Source: Candidatus Latescibacterota bacterium
GTDB taxonomy: Bacteria > Latescibacterota > UBA2968 > UBA8231
Direction of reading: 5' to 3'
DNA: 34,371 nt
Assembly (NCBI GenBank): GCA_007136405.1
Contig: SLHA01000075.1
Location: 1 to 34,371 of the forward strand
Of the stretch, positions 16,622 through 25,544 are shown one piece after another. The notes below the pieces were generated by a model, which saw only the letters and a program-made list of their open reading frames with translations, was not told the DNA's origin and did not search any database. Each line of letters starts with the position of its first letter. The first letter of the stretch is position 1. The translations under genes were made by a program, and so were the position numbers.

Positions 16622-18481
16622 TCAATGAAGGATGGAGCAACCCACGCACCAGGCGTAGAGTCCCCGGGGGTCGTCCAGTAATACCAGCGGCGTCAGCTGG
16701 GCGACCGCCTGCCTCACTCCATGCAGCCACGCGTCATCCTGGGGCGCCAGAAAACCGGAAGCCAGACCGGTTAGCCAGCGCATGATCCGTTCCCGTGTGT
16801 CAGGTACCGGCCTGAGCCGGATCACGCGAAAATGCTCCAGACCGGCGAACTCGGCGGCGGCGGCGATGGCTTCATCCAGTTCGCCCAGGTGGTCCACGAG
16901 TCCGAGTTCCTTGGCTTTCTTGGCGTCCCATACCCGTCCCTGACCGATGGCATCGATCTCTTCCGGAGGCATATTGCGGCCGGCTCCCACCACCTCGAGA
17001 AAGCGGGTGTATCCGTGTTCCACCGTCTGCTGCATGATACGGGCCGTAGCCGGGTCGATCTCCTGTCGGGGGGCGAAGGCGGCGGCCATTCTCGTGGTGC
17101 CGACGCCGTCGACATGGATGCCGAGGGCATCCAGCGTCTGCTCAAAAGTAGGAACGGCGCCGAAAATGCCGATGGAGCCGGTAAGCGTGGTGGGCGCCGC
17201 CCAGATCGCATCCGCTGCCGAAGCAATCCAGTAGGCCCCCGATGCGGCCACCGAGCTCAGGGACGCGACTACCGGCTTGCCAGCCTCCCGGGTCAGCAGC
17301 ACCTCGCGGCGCAGCGTTTCGGCGGCCAGCGCGCTGCCGCCGCCCGAATCCAGGCGCAGCACCACCGCCCGGATGGTGGCATCCTCGCGGGCCTGGCGCA
17401 GCAGCCTGCCAGCCGTCTCCGCGCCGATGCGGCCGGGAGGCTGGTCTCCGCCCAGAATGACGCCGCGACCGGTGATCAGGCCGACACGGGCGTCACGCGG
17501 TCCGGATGACCATTGCGTGCGGTCCCGGTTGGCCTGCAGGTAGGCACGGAAGCCGATCTGGCGAAAACTGCCGTTCTGTTCACCCACCAGTTCGATCAGG
17601 CGTTGCTCCACCTGGCGCCGGTCAGCCAGCGAATCAACCAGACCGCGTTGCAACGCCAGCCGGGCCAGGTCGCCCTTTGTTGCGTCAACATGAGCCGCCA
17701 ACGAATCCGCGAAGCCGTGGACGGCGTCCGCCGGCATATGGCGCTGCTCGGCCACACCGTCGCAGTAGGCCTTCCACAGTGCATCCAGCCACGCCATGGT
17801 GGCCTGGCGGTCCGCCTGGGACATGTCGTCACGCAGATAGGGCTCCAGTGCGGACTTGTAGGTGCCGACCTGAAAGGCATGGACCCGGATGCGCAGCCGC
17901 TCCAGCGCCGAGCGATAATAGGTGCGGTATACCCCGAAACCCTGCAGGATCACCGCGCCCATGGGATCCAGATACACTTCGTCGGCGTGCGCTGCCAGGT
18001 AGTACTGGGATTGGGTGTAGTGCTCTGCATGCACGATGACCGTCTTCCCGGACTCACGCACCCGGCTCAGCGCCTGACCCACGGCCTGAAGCTTGCTCAG
18101 ACCGCTGGGACGCAGGCCCTCGAGCTTGAGCACGGCGACCTGGATACGCGGATCCGATGCGGCGATGTCCAGGGCGTGCAGAATATCCTGCAGCACGATC
18201 TCGTCCCGCCGAGAGTCATCGACTCCTCTGCGTAAGAGCAGCATGGCAGGAGGTTCGTAGGCAAGCTGTTCGACAATCCGGCCATTCAGTTCAAGCACGA
18301 GAGCCGCGTCGGCCGGGACGCGAGGGGTGCGATCCGCCAGCAATGCCGCCACGAAAAAGAGGATCAGGACCAGGAACAACCCGTTGACGACAACAAGGCG
18401 GGACCAGTTGAGTGCATGCCACAGCATGGCGATGCTGCGCCGCAGCAACCCGGGCTGTCTTGACAGGGGGTTTCTCATCAT
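16622..18481 (-). CDS. sppA: signal peptide peptidase SppA, long (67K) form
   Basis: SppA is a membrane-anchored Ser/Lys protease that degrades leftover signal peptides. I start it at the ATG at 18481 (619 residues), which has AAGG eight bases upstream; an ATG at 18520 would add 13 residues. E. coli SppA has 618 residues. A transmembrane helix (VVVNGLFLVLILFFVAALLA) is followed by two S49-type domains. The general-base lysine is in GTYKSALEPYLRDD (about residue 208) and the nucleophilic serine in SSVAASGAYWIASAADAI (about 410). DSGGGSALAAETLRREV and PTTLTGSIGIFG are conserved. It sits between an enolase-superfamily gene and a Gfo/Idh gene, an unexpected place for a protein-export protease; the 32-base gap to Gfo/Idh suggests shared transcription. 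Confidence 0.94.
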   Translation of the reverse strand: MMRNPLSRQPGLLRRSIAMLWHALNWSRLVVVNGLFLVLILFFVAALLADRTPRVPADAALVLELNGRIVEQLAYEPPAMLLLRRGVDDSRRDEIVLQDILHALDIAASDPRIQVAVLKLEGLRPSGLSKLQAVGQALSRVRESGKTVIVHAEHYTQSQYYLAAHADEVYLDPMGAVILQGFGVYRTYYRSALERLRIRVHAFQVGTYKSALEPYLRDDMSQADRQATMAWLDALWKAYCDGVAEQRHMPADAVHGFADSLAAHVDATKGDLARLALQRGLVDSLADRRQVEQRLIELVGEQNGSFRQIGFRAYLQANRDRTQWSSGPRDARVGLITGRGVILGGDQPPGRIGAETAGRLLRQAREDATIRAVVLRLDSGGGSALAAETLRREVLLTREAGKPVVASLSSVAASGAYWIASAADAIWAAPTTLTGSIGIFGAVPTFEQTLDALGIHVDGVGTTRMAAAFAPRQEIDPATARIMQQTVEHGYTRFLEVVGAGRNMPPEEIDAIGQGRVWDAKKAKELGLVDHLGELDEAIAAAAEFAGLEHFRVIRLRPVPDTRERIMRWLTGLASGFLAPQDDAWLHGVRQAVAQLTPLVLLDDPRGLYAWCVGCSILH

Positions 18482-18596
18482 CGTCCAACCTTGCTGGATG
18501 GTGGTACGCCGTACATCCACGCGTACCTGTCAGATGCCAACGCCATGCACTCGCTGCCGCCGATCAAGCGACCCGCCACCCGGGCAATCGCGCCGG

Positions 18597-19685
18597 TCAG
18601 TCCACGCGATACCGTTCGATGGCTGCCTCGTTCAGTTCGATTCCCAGTCCGGGGCTTTGCGGCACATCGATGTACCCGTCCCGTACGGTGTACAGTGTAC
18701 CGTTTTTCACCAGCGCGCCAAGGGGCGCCCAGGCCTCCTCCGGCAGCATCGGCGGTGTGGTGAAGACGAGTTCCTGCCGGTCACAGGATGCTATGGTGGC
18801 ACCAACCTGGAGCGAACCGATCAGGTCCATGCCGTGCGAGCCATGGAAGACGCACCGGGTGCCGAACGCCTCCGCCATGTCGCCGATGGTTTTCAGGTGC
18901 CGCAGCACGTTGGCGCAGTGTGGCTGGATGATGTCGAACGCTTCACCGCGCAGGTAGCCGGGATACACCGGATAAGGCTGGTGTTCTCCTCCGGTGATGT
19001 CGATACCGGTGGATGAACGCAGGCGGGCGGACAGCTCCACGTCGCCGCGGGCGAAAGGCTCCTCGAGCCAGGTGGCATCCACCTCTTCCAGCGCCCGTGC
19101 CACGCGCAGCGCGGTCTCGTAGTCCCAGGTTTCCGGCGCGTAATCTCCGGTGCGGTCCAGCATGACCTCCATTCGATCGCGACCGCCAACCAGCTGGCGG
19201 ATCAGGCGCACGGTTTCCACGTCCTCCATGGGGTCCGGCCGCCAAACGCGAATCTTCACAGCGCGGTATCCGGTTTCTGCGTAACGGCGCACATCCTCCG
19301 CCTGTTGCCGCGGAGTTACATCCGTCTGGTCCGCAGCTCCGGGCCAGACGCAGGTGAGGTACAACAGAAGACGTTGTCGACAGGCGCCCCACATTGCGTT
19401 CAATGGCATCCCGGCCGCCTTGCCGGCGATGTCCCACAAGGCGTTCTCGGCGCCGAAATGCTGGTCCAGCCCGGCAGCCAGGTGGCGGCCGATCTGGAGC
19501 GGATCCTGGCCCAGCAGCATGGCGGCAACAGTTGCCTCGTCACTGACAGTAAAACCGTAACCGCGGATGCCGGTATCCGTGGTGATCCGTGTGATGCCGG
19601 TCCGGTGGTAGATGCCCTTCGTCTGTTTCTGGGATTCGTTCAGCGGAACCTCGACCTGAAAGCTCTCAACAGCGGTGATATGCAT
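18597..19685 (-). CDS. mandelate racemase/muconate-lactonizing subgroup enolase-superfamily enzyme
   Basis: This 362-residue protein has the N-terminal capping domain and C-terminal barrel of the enolase superfamily. Likely metal ligands are Asp177 (VMLDRTG), Glu208 or Glu209 (WLEEP) and Glu234 (TGGEH). The base-bearing strand reads AVKIRVWR, with Lys144 and Arg146, so it is KxR rather than the KxK of mandelate racemase. A late histidine pair occurs in FHGSHG (281 and 284). These proteins abstract the proton alpha to a carboxylate, and many are sugar-acid dehydratases. Together with the Gfo/Idh gene this suggests catabolism of a sugar acid; the substrate is unknown. ATG 19685 has GAGG upstream. 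It is 115 bases before sppA in the same direction. Confidence 0.88.
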   Translation of the reverse strand: MHITAVESFQVEVPLNESQKQTKGIYHRTGITRITTDTGIRGYGFTVSDEATVAAMLLGQDPLQIGRHLAAGLDQHFGAENALWDIAGKAAGMPLNAMWGACRQRLLLYLTCVWPGAADQTDVTPRQQAEDVRRYAETGYRAVKIRVWRPDPMEDVETVRLIRQLVGGRDRMEVMLDRTGDYAPETWDYETALRVARALEEVDATWLEEPFARGDVELSARLRSSTGIDITGGEHQPYPVYPGYLRGEAFDIIQPHCANVLRHLKTIGDMAEAFGTRCVFHGSHGMDLIGSLQVGATIASCDRQELVFTTPPMLPEEAWAPLGALVKNGTLYTVRDGYIDVPQSPGLGIELNEAAIERYRVD

Positions 19686-19883
19686 GGATGGCCTCGATGG
19701 ATTGCTGACGTCCGACTCAGAGCCCGGGCGGGGGGAGCCGAAGACGGTACGGTGCGAACGATGGCTGGAAGATCAGGGCTGCATTCCGGTGTCCGCAGAG
19801 AACCTAGCGGTCGGGCGCCAGGACGGCAAGCAAAGACGAACACGAGAAGCCTGCAAGGGGGCGATGGGTACCGGCCTGCTGGT

Positions 19884-19912
19884 TTGCTGCCAGCACCGAA
19901 TACGCCTATTAT
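19884..19912 (+). promoter_or_regulatory. predicted sigma-70-type promoter for ddl
   Basis: TTGCTG (19884-19889) and TATTAT (19907-19912) are separated by 17 bases. Transcription from it would start near 19919, giving a leader of about 150 bases before the TTG start of ddl. The 19686-20069 gap otherwise shows a TGCTGG/CCAGCA hairpin (19877-19895) overlapping the -35 box and no convincing gene. Confidence 0.4.
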
Positions 19913-20069
19913 CCTGATGCTGTGCAGGTTGGCCCCTCGCTGCGGGTGCTCGCAGGGCTGCGCCGGGATGCAATTCACCACCGGCGAGTGATACGCCGCC
20001 GGGCCTGCCGGAAGTTCACGGGTAAGGCGGTGCCGCATGACCGCATGAACAGTACCAGGGAGGTGTCGG

Positions 20070-21173
<1,104 letters not shown>

Positions 21174-21191
21174 GCTATCCTGAGAACACCC

Positions 21192-21926
21192 ATGGTGCGA
21201 GCAAGATTGGATAAAGGCAGTATCAGCAGTCTGATTTCCCTCGGCCTGCTGATCGCGGGCTGGTTCGGTGCACGGTACGCGGTGACCGGCAGCGGTTGGC
21301 TGCTGGCTGCCGGGTTGTTCGGTTTCGCCGGTGGTATGACCAACTGGCTGGCGGTGAAGATGCTGTTCGATCCCGTGCCGTTGTTGTACGGTTCGGGGGT
21401 GATACCCGCCCGTTTCCGCGAGATTCGCGCCCAGATACGGGATCTCATCCTGCGACACTTCTTCTCTGATGATCAACTGTCACGCCACATGCACTGGCAC
21501 TGCGGCAACGGCGATCCGGATCCTGAGATGGAAAGGCTCGTTCAGGCCCTGATGCAATCCAGCGAGGTGGACGCGGCCATCGATCGAAAGCTGGCCGAAC
21601 TGGTGCAGTCACCTCTGGGCATGGTGCTACAGATTGCCGGAGCGCGGCGCGTGAAGCCACTGGTGCGCGAGTTTCTGGGCGAGGCCGGGCAGGCCCTGGC
21701 ACCACGTCTGCAACGGGAGCTCAACGCCAAAGTCCTGGATCCGGCCTTACTGCGGGAACGGGTGGACCAGCTGCTTGCCGCAAGGTTGGAGGAGCTGAGT
21801 CCGGACATGGTCAAGAAGATGATGGAGGAAGTGATACGCGAGCACCTGGGCTGGCTGGTCGTGTGGGGCAATGTCCTGGGTGGTGTGGTCGGCGTGCTGT
21901 CCCGAGCGCTGGGTTATGCCTCCTGA
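21192..21926 (+). CDS. DUF445 family membrane protein
   Basis: This 244-residue protein begins with two hydrophobic helices and the segment GFAGGMTNWLAVKMLFDPVPLLYGSGVIP, which is the conserved (G)xxTNxxAxxxLFxP signature of DUF445. A long polar, helical middle follows, then a C-terminal hydrophobic helix (WGNVLGGVVGVLSRAL) anchors the end. The family has no established biochemical role. It starts 18 bases after ddl in the same direction, so it is probably co-transcribed with it. It converges with the flavoprotein gene on the other strand. Between the two stops (21932-21957) there is a GC-rich inverted repeat, GGGCC..GGGCCGGCCC..GGCCC, that may terminate both. Confidence 0.85.
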   Translation: MVRARLDKGSISSLISLGLLIAGWFGARYAVTGSGWLLAAGLFGFAGGMTNWLAVKMLFDPVPLLYGSGVIPARFREIRAQIRDLILRHFFSDDQLSRHMHWHCGNGDPDPEMERLVQALMQSSEVDAAIDRKLAELVQSPLGMVLQIAGARRVKPLVREFLGEAGQALAPRLQRELNAKVLDPALLRERVDQLLAARLEELSPDMVKKMMEEVIREHLGWLVVWGNVLGGVVGVLSRALGYAS

Positions 21927-21931
21927 CAGCA

Positions 21932-21957
21932 GGGCCGCCGGGCCGGCCCGCTGGCCC
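21932..21957. terminator. GC-rich inverted repeat between convergent genes
   Basis: GGGCC (21932-21936) and GGGCC (21940-21944) mirror GGCCC (21945-21949) and GGCCC (21953-21957). This forms a perfectly symmetric structure between the ends of the DUF445 and flavoprotein genes. No T-run on either strand, so the terminator role is tentative. Confidence 0.4.
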
Positions 21958-21964
21958 GGGGAGA

Positions 21965-23407
21965 TCAACCGGCCAACCACCGGACGTAGAACCAGGGGTG
22001 CAACAGTTGCGTCCTGGATTCCGTGCCGGCCATCATCGCGCCGATGAGATCCCGCAGTTCCCGGCTGTGGGCGGCCCGACGGACCACCCAGTTGAACAAA
22101 GGTCTGCAGCGGCTCAACCGGTGCAGCCTGGCGCTGGTCCGCAATTCACTACCCAGCTGGTCCCAGAGACGTTGGTCATACAACCGCAGAAACTCCGCGC
22201 TCGCATCATCGGCCACGATGGCCTCCGCAGCGGTGTCCACGGCCAGATGGGCCGAGATCAGGGCATTGCCGATACCCTCCCCCGTAAAGGGATCGACCAG
22301 TCCTGCCGCGTCTCCGAGCAGCAGGACCCCCTGACCACTGCAGGGCCGCCGGATACTGCCCACCGGGAGGTGGCCGCCAGTCGCTCGGCCCACGGCGCGG
22401 GCCTGCCGGAAACGATGCCGGAAACGCGGCGCGCCGATGATCTCCTGGAGCGTCTGTAGCGGGTTCATGGCACGTTTTTTCCTGTCGACGCAATCCAGCC
22501 CCAGTCCGATATTGGCCAGGCCCTCTCCTGCCGGAAAGATCCACAGATATCCGGGAACCACTTCATGGGTGAAGTGCAACTCGATCTGGTCCGTCAGACC
22601 GTCGACGTCCCGCATATACTGACGGGCCGCGATGCGGCAGTGGCGGTGCCCGCGCTGATGCAGTCCCGACTGCCTGGCCACCAGGGAGGTGACACCGTCG
22701 CACCCCAGGACCAGGCGGCTGTGGAATTCAAACGGCGAGCCATCGGCGCGGGTGCCGCGAACACCGGCGATGCGCGCCGATCTCATGGCGCCGGATCCGC
22801 CGGTAGCACCGGCAGCGCCGGAAGGGCCGCAAGCGCCTGAAGTGGGGGCCGCGCCAGAAGGACCGCACGCGCCGGCAGCGACGGCAGCGCCGGAAGGGCC
22901 GCAAGCGCCTGAAGTGGGGGCCGCGCTGCCGGCGCCGGAAATCTTGGATCCGCCGCAGGTGCGGCGCGCCTGCGTGCCGGCAAAGACCAGTTCCTGCACG
23001 GTGCAACCCTCGTGAATGACGGCTCCCGCGGCCTGAGCCTGGCGGAGCAGGAACTCATCCAGCGTTCTGCGCGGCACGACCTTCCCCTCCATGCGGTGGG
23101 TCCCGCCGCCAGATGGCGGATGCAGCTCTGCGTGCCGTCGCAGATCGATCTCCAGAACGGATTCATCCGGACTGGAGAACACCACGCGGTGGATCACCGT
23201 GCCGGGTAACTGCAGCACCGGATCCAGGAACCCGAGTTCATCCAGCAGGCGCATACTCTTGCCGGACAGCGCATCGCCACAGACTTTGTCGCGCGGGAAG
23301 CTGGCCTTGTCCAGCAGGGCGCAACGCATTCCCCGCCGTGCCGCTAGCATCGCGGCGGCTGAACCCGCCGGACCGGCACCCACGATGATCAGATCGTATT
23401 CCTGCAT
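21965..23407 (-). CDS. geranylgeranyl reductase family FAD-dependent oxidoreductase with repeat insertion
   Basis: This 480-residue flavoprotein has the N-terminal dinucleotide motif IIVGAGPAGSAAAMLAAR, then SFPRDKVCGDALSG (typical of the geranylgeranyl reductase family). Later it has LVLGCDGVTSLVARQSGL, YLWIFPAGEGLANIGLGL and LLLGDAAGLVDPFTGEGIGNAL, the second FAD-binding motif. Members saturate prenyl chains of lipids, quinones or chlorophylls, or act as halogenase-like oxidases; the substrate here is unknown. Residues about 145-207 are an insertion made of 12-residue repeats ending GACGPSGAA, rich in Gly, Ala and Ser with regularly spaced Cys, interrupting the segment before the GCDG motif. 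Typical relatives are near 370-420 residues. The prenyl diphosphate synthase at 2341 is a possible pathway partner but is far away. Confidence 0.85.
   Translation of the reverse strand: MQEYDLIIVGAGPAGSAAAMLAARRGMRCALLDKASFPRDKVCGDALSGKSMRLLDELGFLDPVLQLPGTVIHRVVFSSPDESVLEIDLRRHAELHPPSGGGTHRMEGKVVPRRTLDEFLLRQAQAAGAVIHEGCTVQELVFAGTQARRTCGGSKISGAGSAAPTSGACGPSGAAVAAGACGPSGAAPTSGACGPSGAAGATGGSGAMRSARIAGVRGTRADGSPFEFHSRLVLGCDGVTSLVARQSGLHQRGHRHCRIAARQYMRDVDGLTDQIELHFTHEVVPGYLWIFPAGEGLANIGLGLDCVDRKKRAMNPLQTLQEIIGAPRFRHRFRQARAVGRATGGHLPVGSIRRPCSGQGVLLLGDAAGLVDPFTGEGIGNALISAHLAVDTAAEAIVADDASAEFLRLYDQRLWDQLGSELRTSARLHRLSRCRPLFNWVVRRAAHSRELRDLIGAMMAGTESRTQLLHPWFYVRWLAG
22811..22925. repeat. in-frame minisatellite in the flavoprotein gene
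   Basis: A 43-base stretch at 22811-22853 recurs identically at 22883-22925, an offset of 72 bases (24 codons). A diverged half-unit lies between them, so the basic unit is 36 bases or 12 codons. On the coding strand it reads PTSGACGPSGAA, VAAGACGPSGAA, PTSGACGPSGAA. Confidence 0.9.
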
Positions 23408-23527
23408 GACACGCCAGCAAAGCCCCTGAGCGGAAGGCGAGCCGCCAACGGTACGCGCTGTGGTGCGCGAGCGCCGTACCGGACACGTTGGGCCACCGGA
23501 CCCGGTCGGTGCGGCGACCTGCGGGTC

Positions 23528-23555
23528 TTGCCTCCTGTGAATACTAAGTTAGATT
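23528..23555 (+). promoter_or_regulatory. possible promoter upstream of htpG
   Basis: TTGCCT (23528-23533) and TAGATT (23550-23555) are 16 bases apart, in a locally AT-richer stretch. No CIRCE operator or clear sigma-32 site was found, so heat-shock control cannot be shown from this window. Confidence 0.3.
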
Positions 23556-23633
23556 AACAAGATTGATCTGAACATCCATCAAGATACTGGATCGGTTTGT
23601 ACATCGTCAACAGCAGCAAGGAGTTTAGCAGTC

Positions 23634-25544
23634 ATGACTGAGCATGCTACACAGACGGGCGGCGTGGAGGAACGCGCATTTCAGACTGAAGTTCAGCAGG
23701 TGCTGAACCTGCTCGTACATTCGCTCTACACGCATTCGGAGATCTTTCTGCGGGAGTTGATTTCCAACGCTTCGGACGCTCTGGACAAAATCCATCATCG
23801 CGCGCTTACGGACAAGTCCGTGGTGGATCCGGGAGCGGCCCTGGAGATCGACCTCCAGATCAGCAAGAGCAGCAAGACGCTGACCATCCGTGACACCGGG
23901 ATCGGTATGACCCGGGAGGAAGTCAATCGGAATATCGGTACCATCGCTCACTCCGGGTCCATGGAGTTCATCCGGCAACTGGCCCAGAGCAAGGACAAGG
24001 ACAAGGAAGAGCAACTGAAGCTCATCGGCCAGTTCGGAGTCGGTTTCTACTCGGTGTTCATGGTGGCTGACCGCGTCGTCCTCACCACCCGCAGTGCGGA
24101 TCCGGAAGCCGAGGCGGTGATGTGGGAATCCACCGGTGACGGCAAGTATACCATCGCGCCGGCGGACAAGAAAGAACGGGGTACGGAAGTCAAGCTCTAT
24201 CTGCGCAGCGACAGCGAGGAATACCTGGATGCTCACCGCCTGGAGAGCATCATCCGGCGTCATTCGGATTTTGTCGCCTATCCCATCAAGGTGGCTGGCA
24301 AGCAGGTCAACAATACCTCGGCGCTGTGGACACGTCCCCGGAATCAGGTGACGGATGAGCAATACAACGAGTTCTACACGCATCTGACCGGAGACCCGGA
24401 GGCGCCGCTGGCCCGTGAGCATATCATCGTCGACGTGCCCATACAATTTTACGCCATTCTGTTCATCCCCAGGCAGGCGCCGCTGCAGTGGCTGTTTACG
24501 CCGGAACCCAGGATCGCCGTCCATCTGCATGTGCGCCGTGTGTTCATCCAGGATGACTGTAAGGAGTTACTGCCCGTATACCTGCGTTTTGTCCGCGGTG
24601 TCGTGGATTGCGATGACCTGCCGCTGAATGTCTCGCGCGAGACCCTGCAGCACAATCCGGTCATGAACAAGGTACGCGCAACCTTGGTGCGGCGAGTGTT
24701 GGGCATGCTGGAAGACATGGCCAAGCGCAGTGAGGAAGACTACCTGAAATTCTGGCGCGCGTACGGCATGGTCCTGAAGGAGGGCATCGCCACTGATTTC
24801 GACAATAAGGACAAGCTGGCGGACCTGTTGCGTTTCCACTCCTCGCTGGAAGATGACCGCAACGCCTGGGTGTCTCTGCAGACGTATGTCGACCGGATGC
24901 AGAGCGAGCAGGAAAAGATCTACTACCTTACCGGCGAAAGCGTGGACGCCATCGCACAGAGCCCGTTGCTGGAGCCTTTCCGGAAGCGCAACCTGGAAGT
25001 GCTACTCCTGGATGAACCGGTGGACGAATGGGTGGTCAACTCCCTGCAGAAATACGGAGAGAAGGAATTCCAGGCCATCGATGCGGCTGATCTGGATCTG
25101 GGCACTGACGACGTCAGACTGGAAGGTGTGGAAGACAACAAGGAACAGACCATCGAACTGGTCAGTTTCCTCAAGAGGCAGCTGGAGGATCGGGTATCGG
25201 ATGTCAAGGAGTCCAATCGGCTCACGGAAAGCCCGTGCGTGCTGGTGACCCCACAGGGGGGCATGAGCCAGAACATGGAACGTCTTCTGCGCATGAGCGA
25301 CCGTGAATTCACGCCCACCAAGCGTGTGTTGGAGATCAACCCGCGCCATCCGATCATCAGGAATCTCGGGGGCATGCTTAGGCGCGAACGGGATTCGGAA
25401 CGCATCAGGGATTGGGCCAACATGCTCGTGGACTATGTTCTGCTGGGTGAAGGCACGGTGGACGACCCGCAACGGGTTACCCGGGCGCTCCACTCCATGA
25501 TGCAGGCGGCTACTCAGCACGTGGCGGAAGAAGAGAAGTCATGA
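23634..25544 (+). CDS. htpG: molecular chaperone HtpG (Hsp90)
   Basis: This 636-residue cytoplasmic ATP-dependent chaperone has the GHKL ATPase domain, middle domain and C-terminal dimerisation domain. Motifs are FLRELISNASDALDKI (near residues 38-53), RDTGIGMTREE, GTIAHSGSMEF, GQFGVGFYSVFMVADRV and, in the middle domain, NVSRETLQHNPVM with the catalytic arginine. No charged linker or organelle signal is present, and length is close to the E. coli protein (624). AAGGAG at 23618-23623 lies ten bases before the ATG. The TGA overlaps the ATG of proA, so the two are translationally coupled, although their functions are unrelated. Confidence 0.97.
   Translation: MTEHATQTGGVEERAFQTEVQQVLNLLVHSLYTHSEIFLRELISNASDALDKIHHRALTDKSVVDPGAALEIDLQISKSSKTLTIRDTGIGMTREEVNRNIGTIAHSGSMEFIRQLAQSKDKDKEEQLKLIGQFGVGFYSVFMVADRVVLTTRSADPEAEAVMWESTGDGKYTIAPADKKERGTEVKLYLRSDSEEYLDAHRLESIIRRHSDFVAYPIKVAGKQVNNTSALWTRPRNQVTDEQYNEFYTHLTGDPEAPLAREHIIVDVPIQFYAILFIPRQAPLQWLFTPEPRIAVHLHVRRVFIQDDCKELLPVYLRFVRGVVDCDDLPLNVSRETLQHNPVMNKVRATLVRRVLGMLEDMAKRSEEDYLKFWRAYGMVLKEGIATDFDNKDKLADLLRFHSSLEDDRNAWVSLQTYVDRMQSEQEKIYYLTGESVDAIAQSPLLEPFRKRNLEVLLLDEPVDEWVVNSLQKYGEKEFQAIDAADLDLGTDDVRLEGVEDNKEQTIELVSFLKRQLEDRVSDVKESNRLTESPCVLVTPQGGMSQNMERLLRMSDREFTPTKRVLEINPRHPIIRNLGGMLRRERDSERIRDWANMLVDYVLLGEGTVDDPQRVTRALHSMMQAATQHVAEEEKS

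Noticed and set aside
22686..23015. Plus-strand Pro/Ala-rich repeat frame opposite the flavoprotein
   Set aside because: It is the complement of the in-frame minisatellite in a gene with clear FAD motifs on the minus strand.
23408..23633. CIRCE operator or heat-shock sigma site upstream of htpG
   Set aside because: No TTAGCACTC-type inverted repeat and no CTTGAA/CCCCAT pair could be found.
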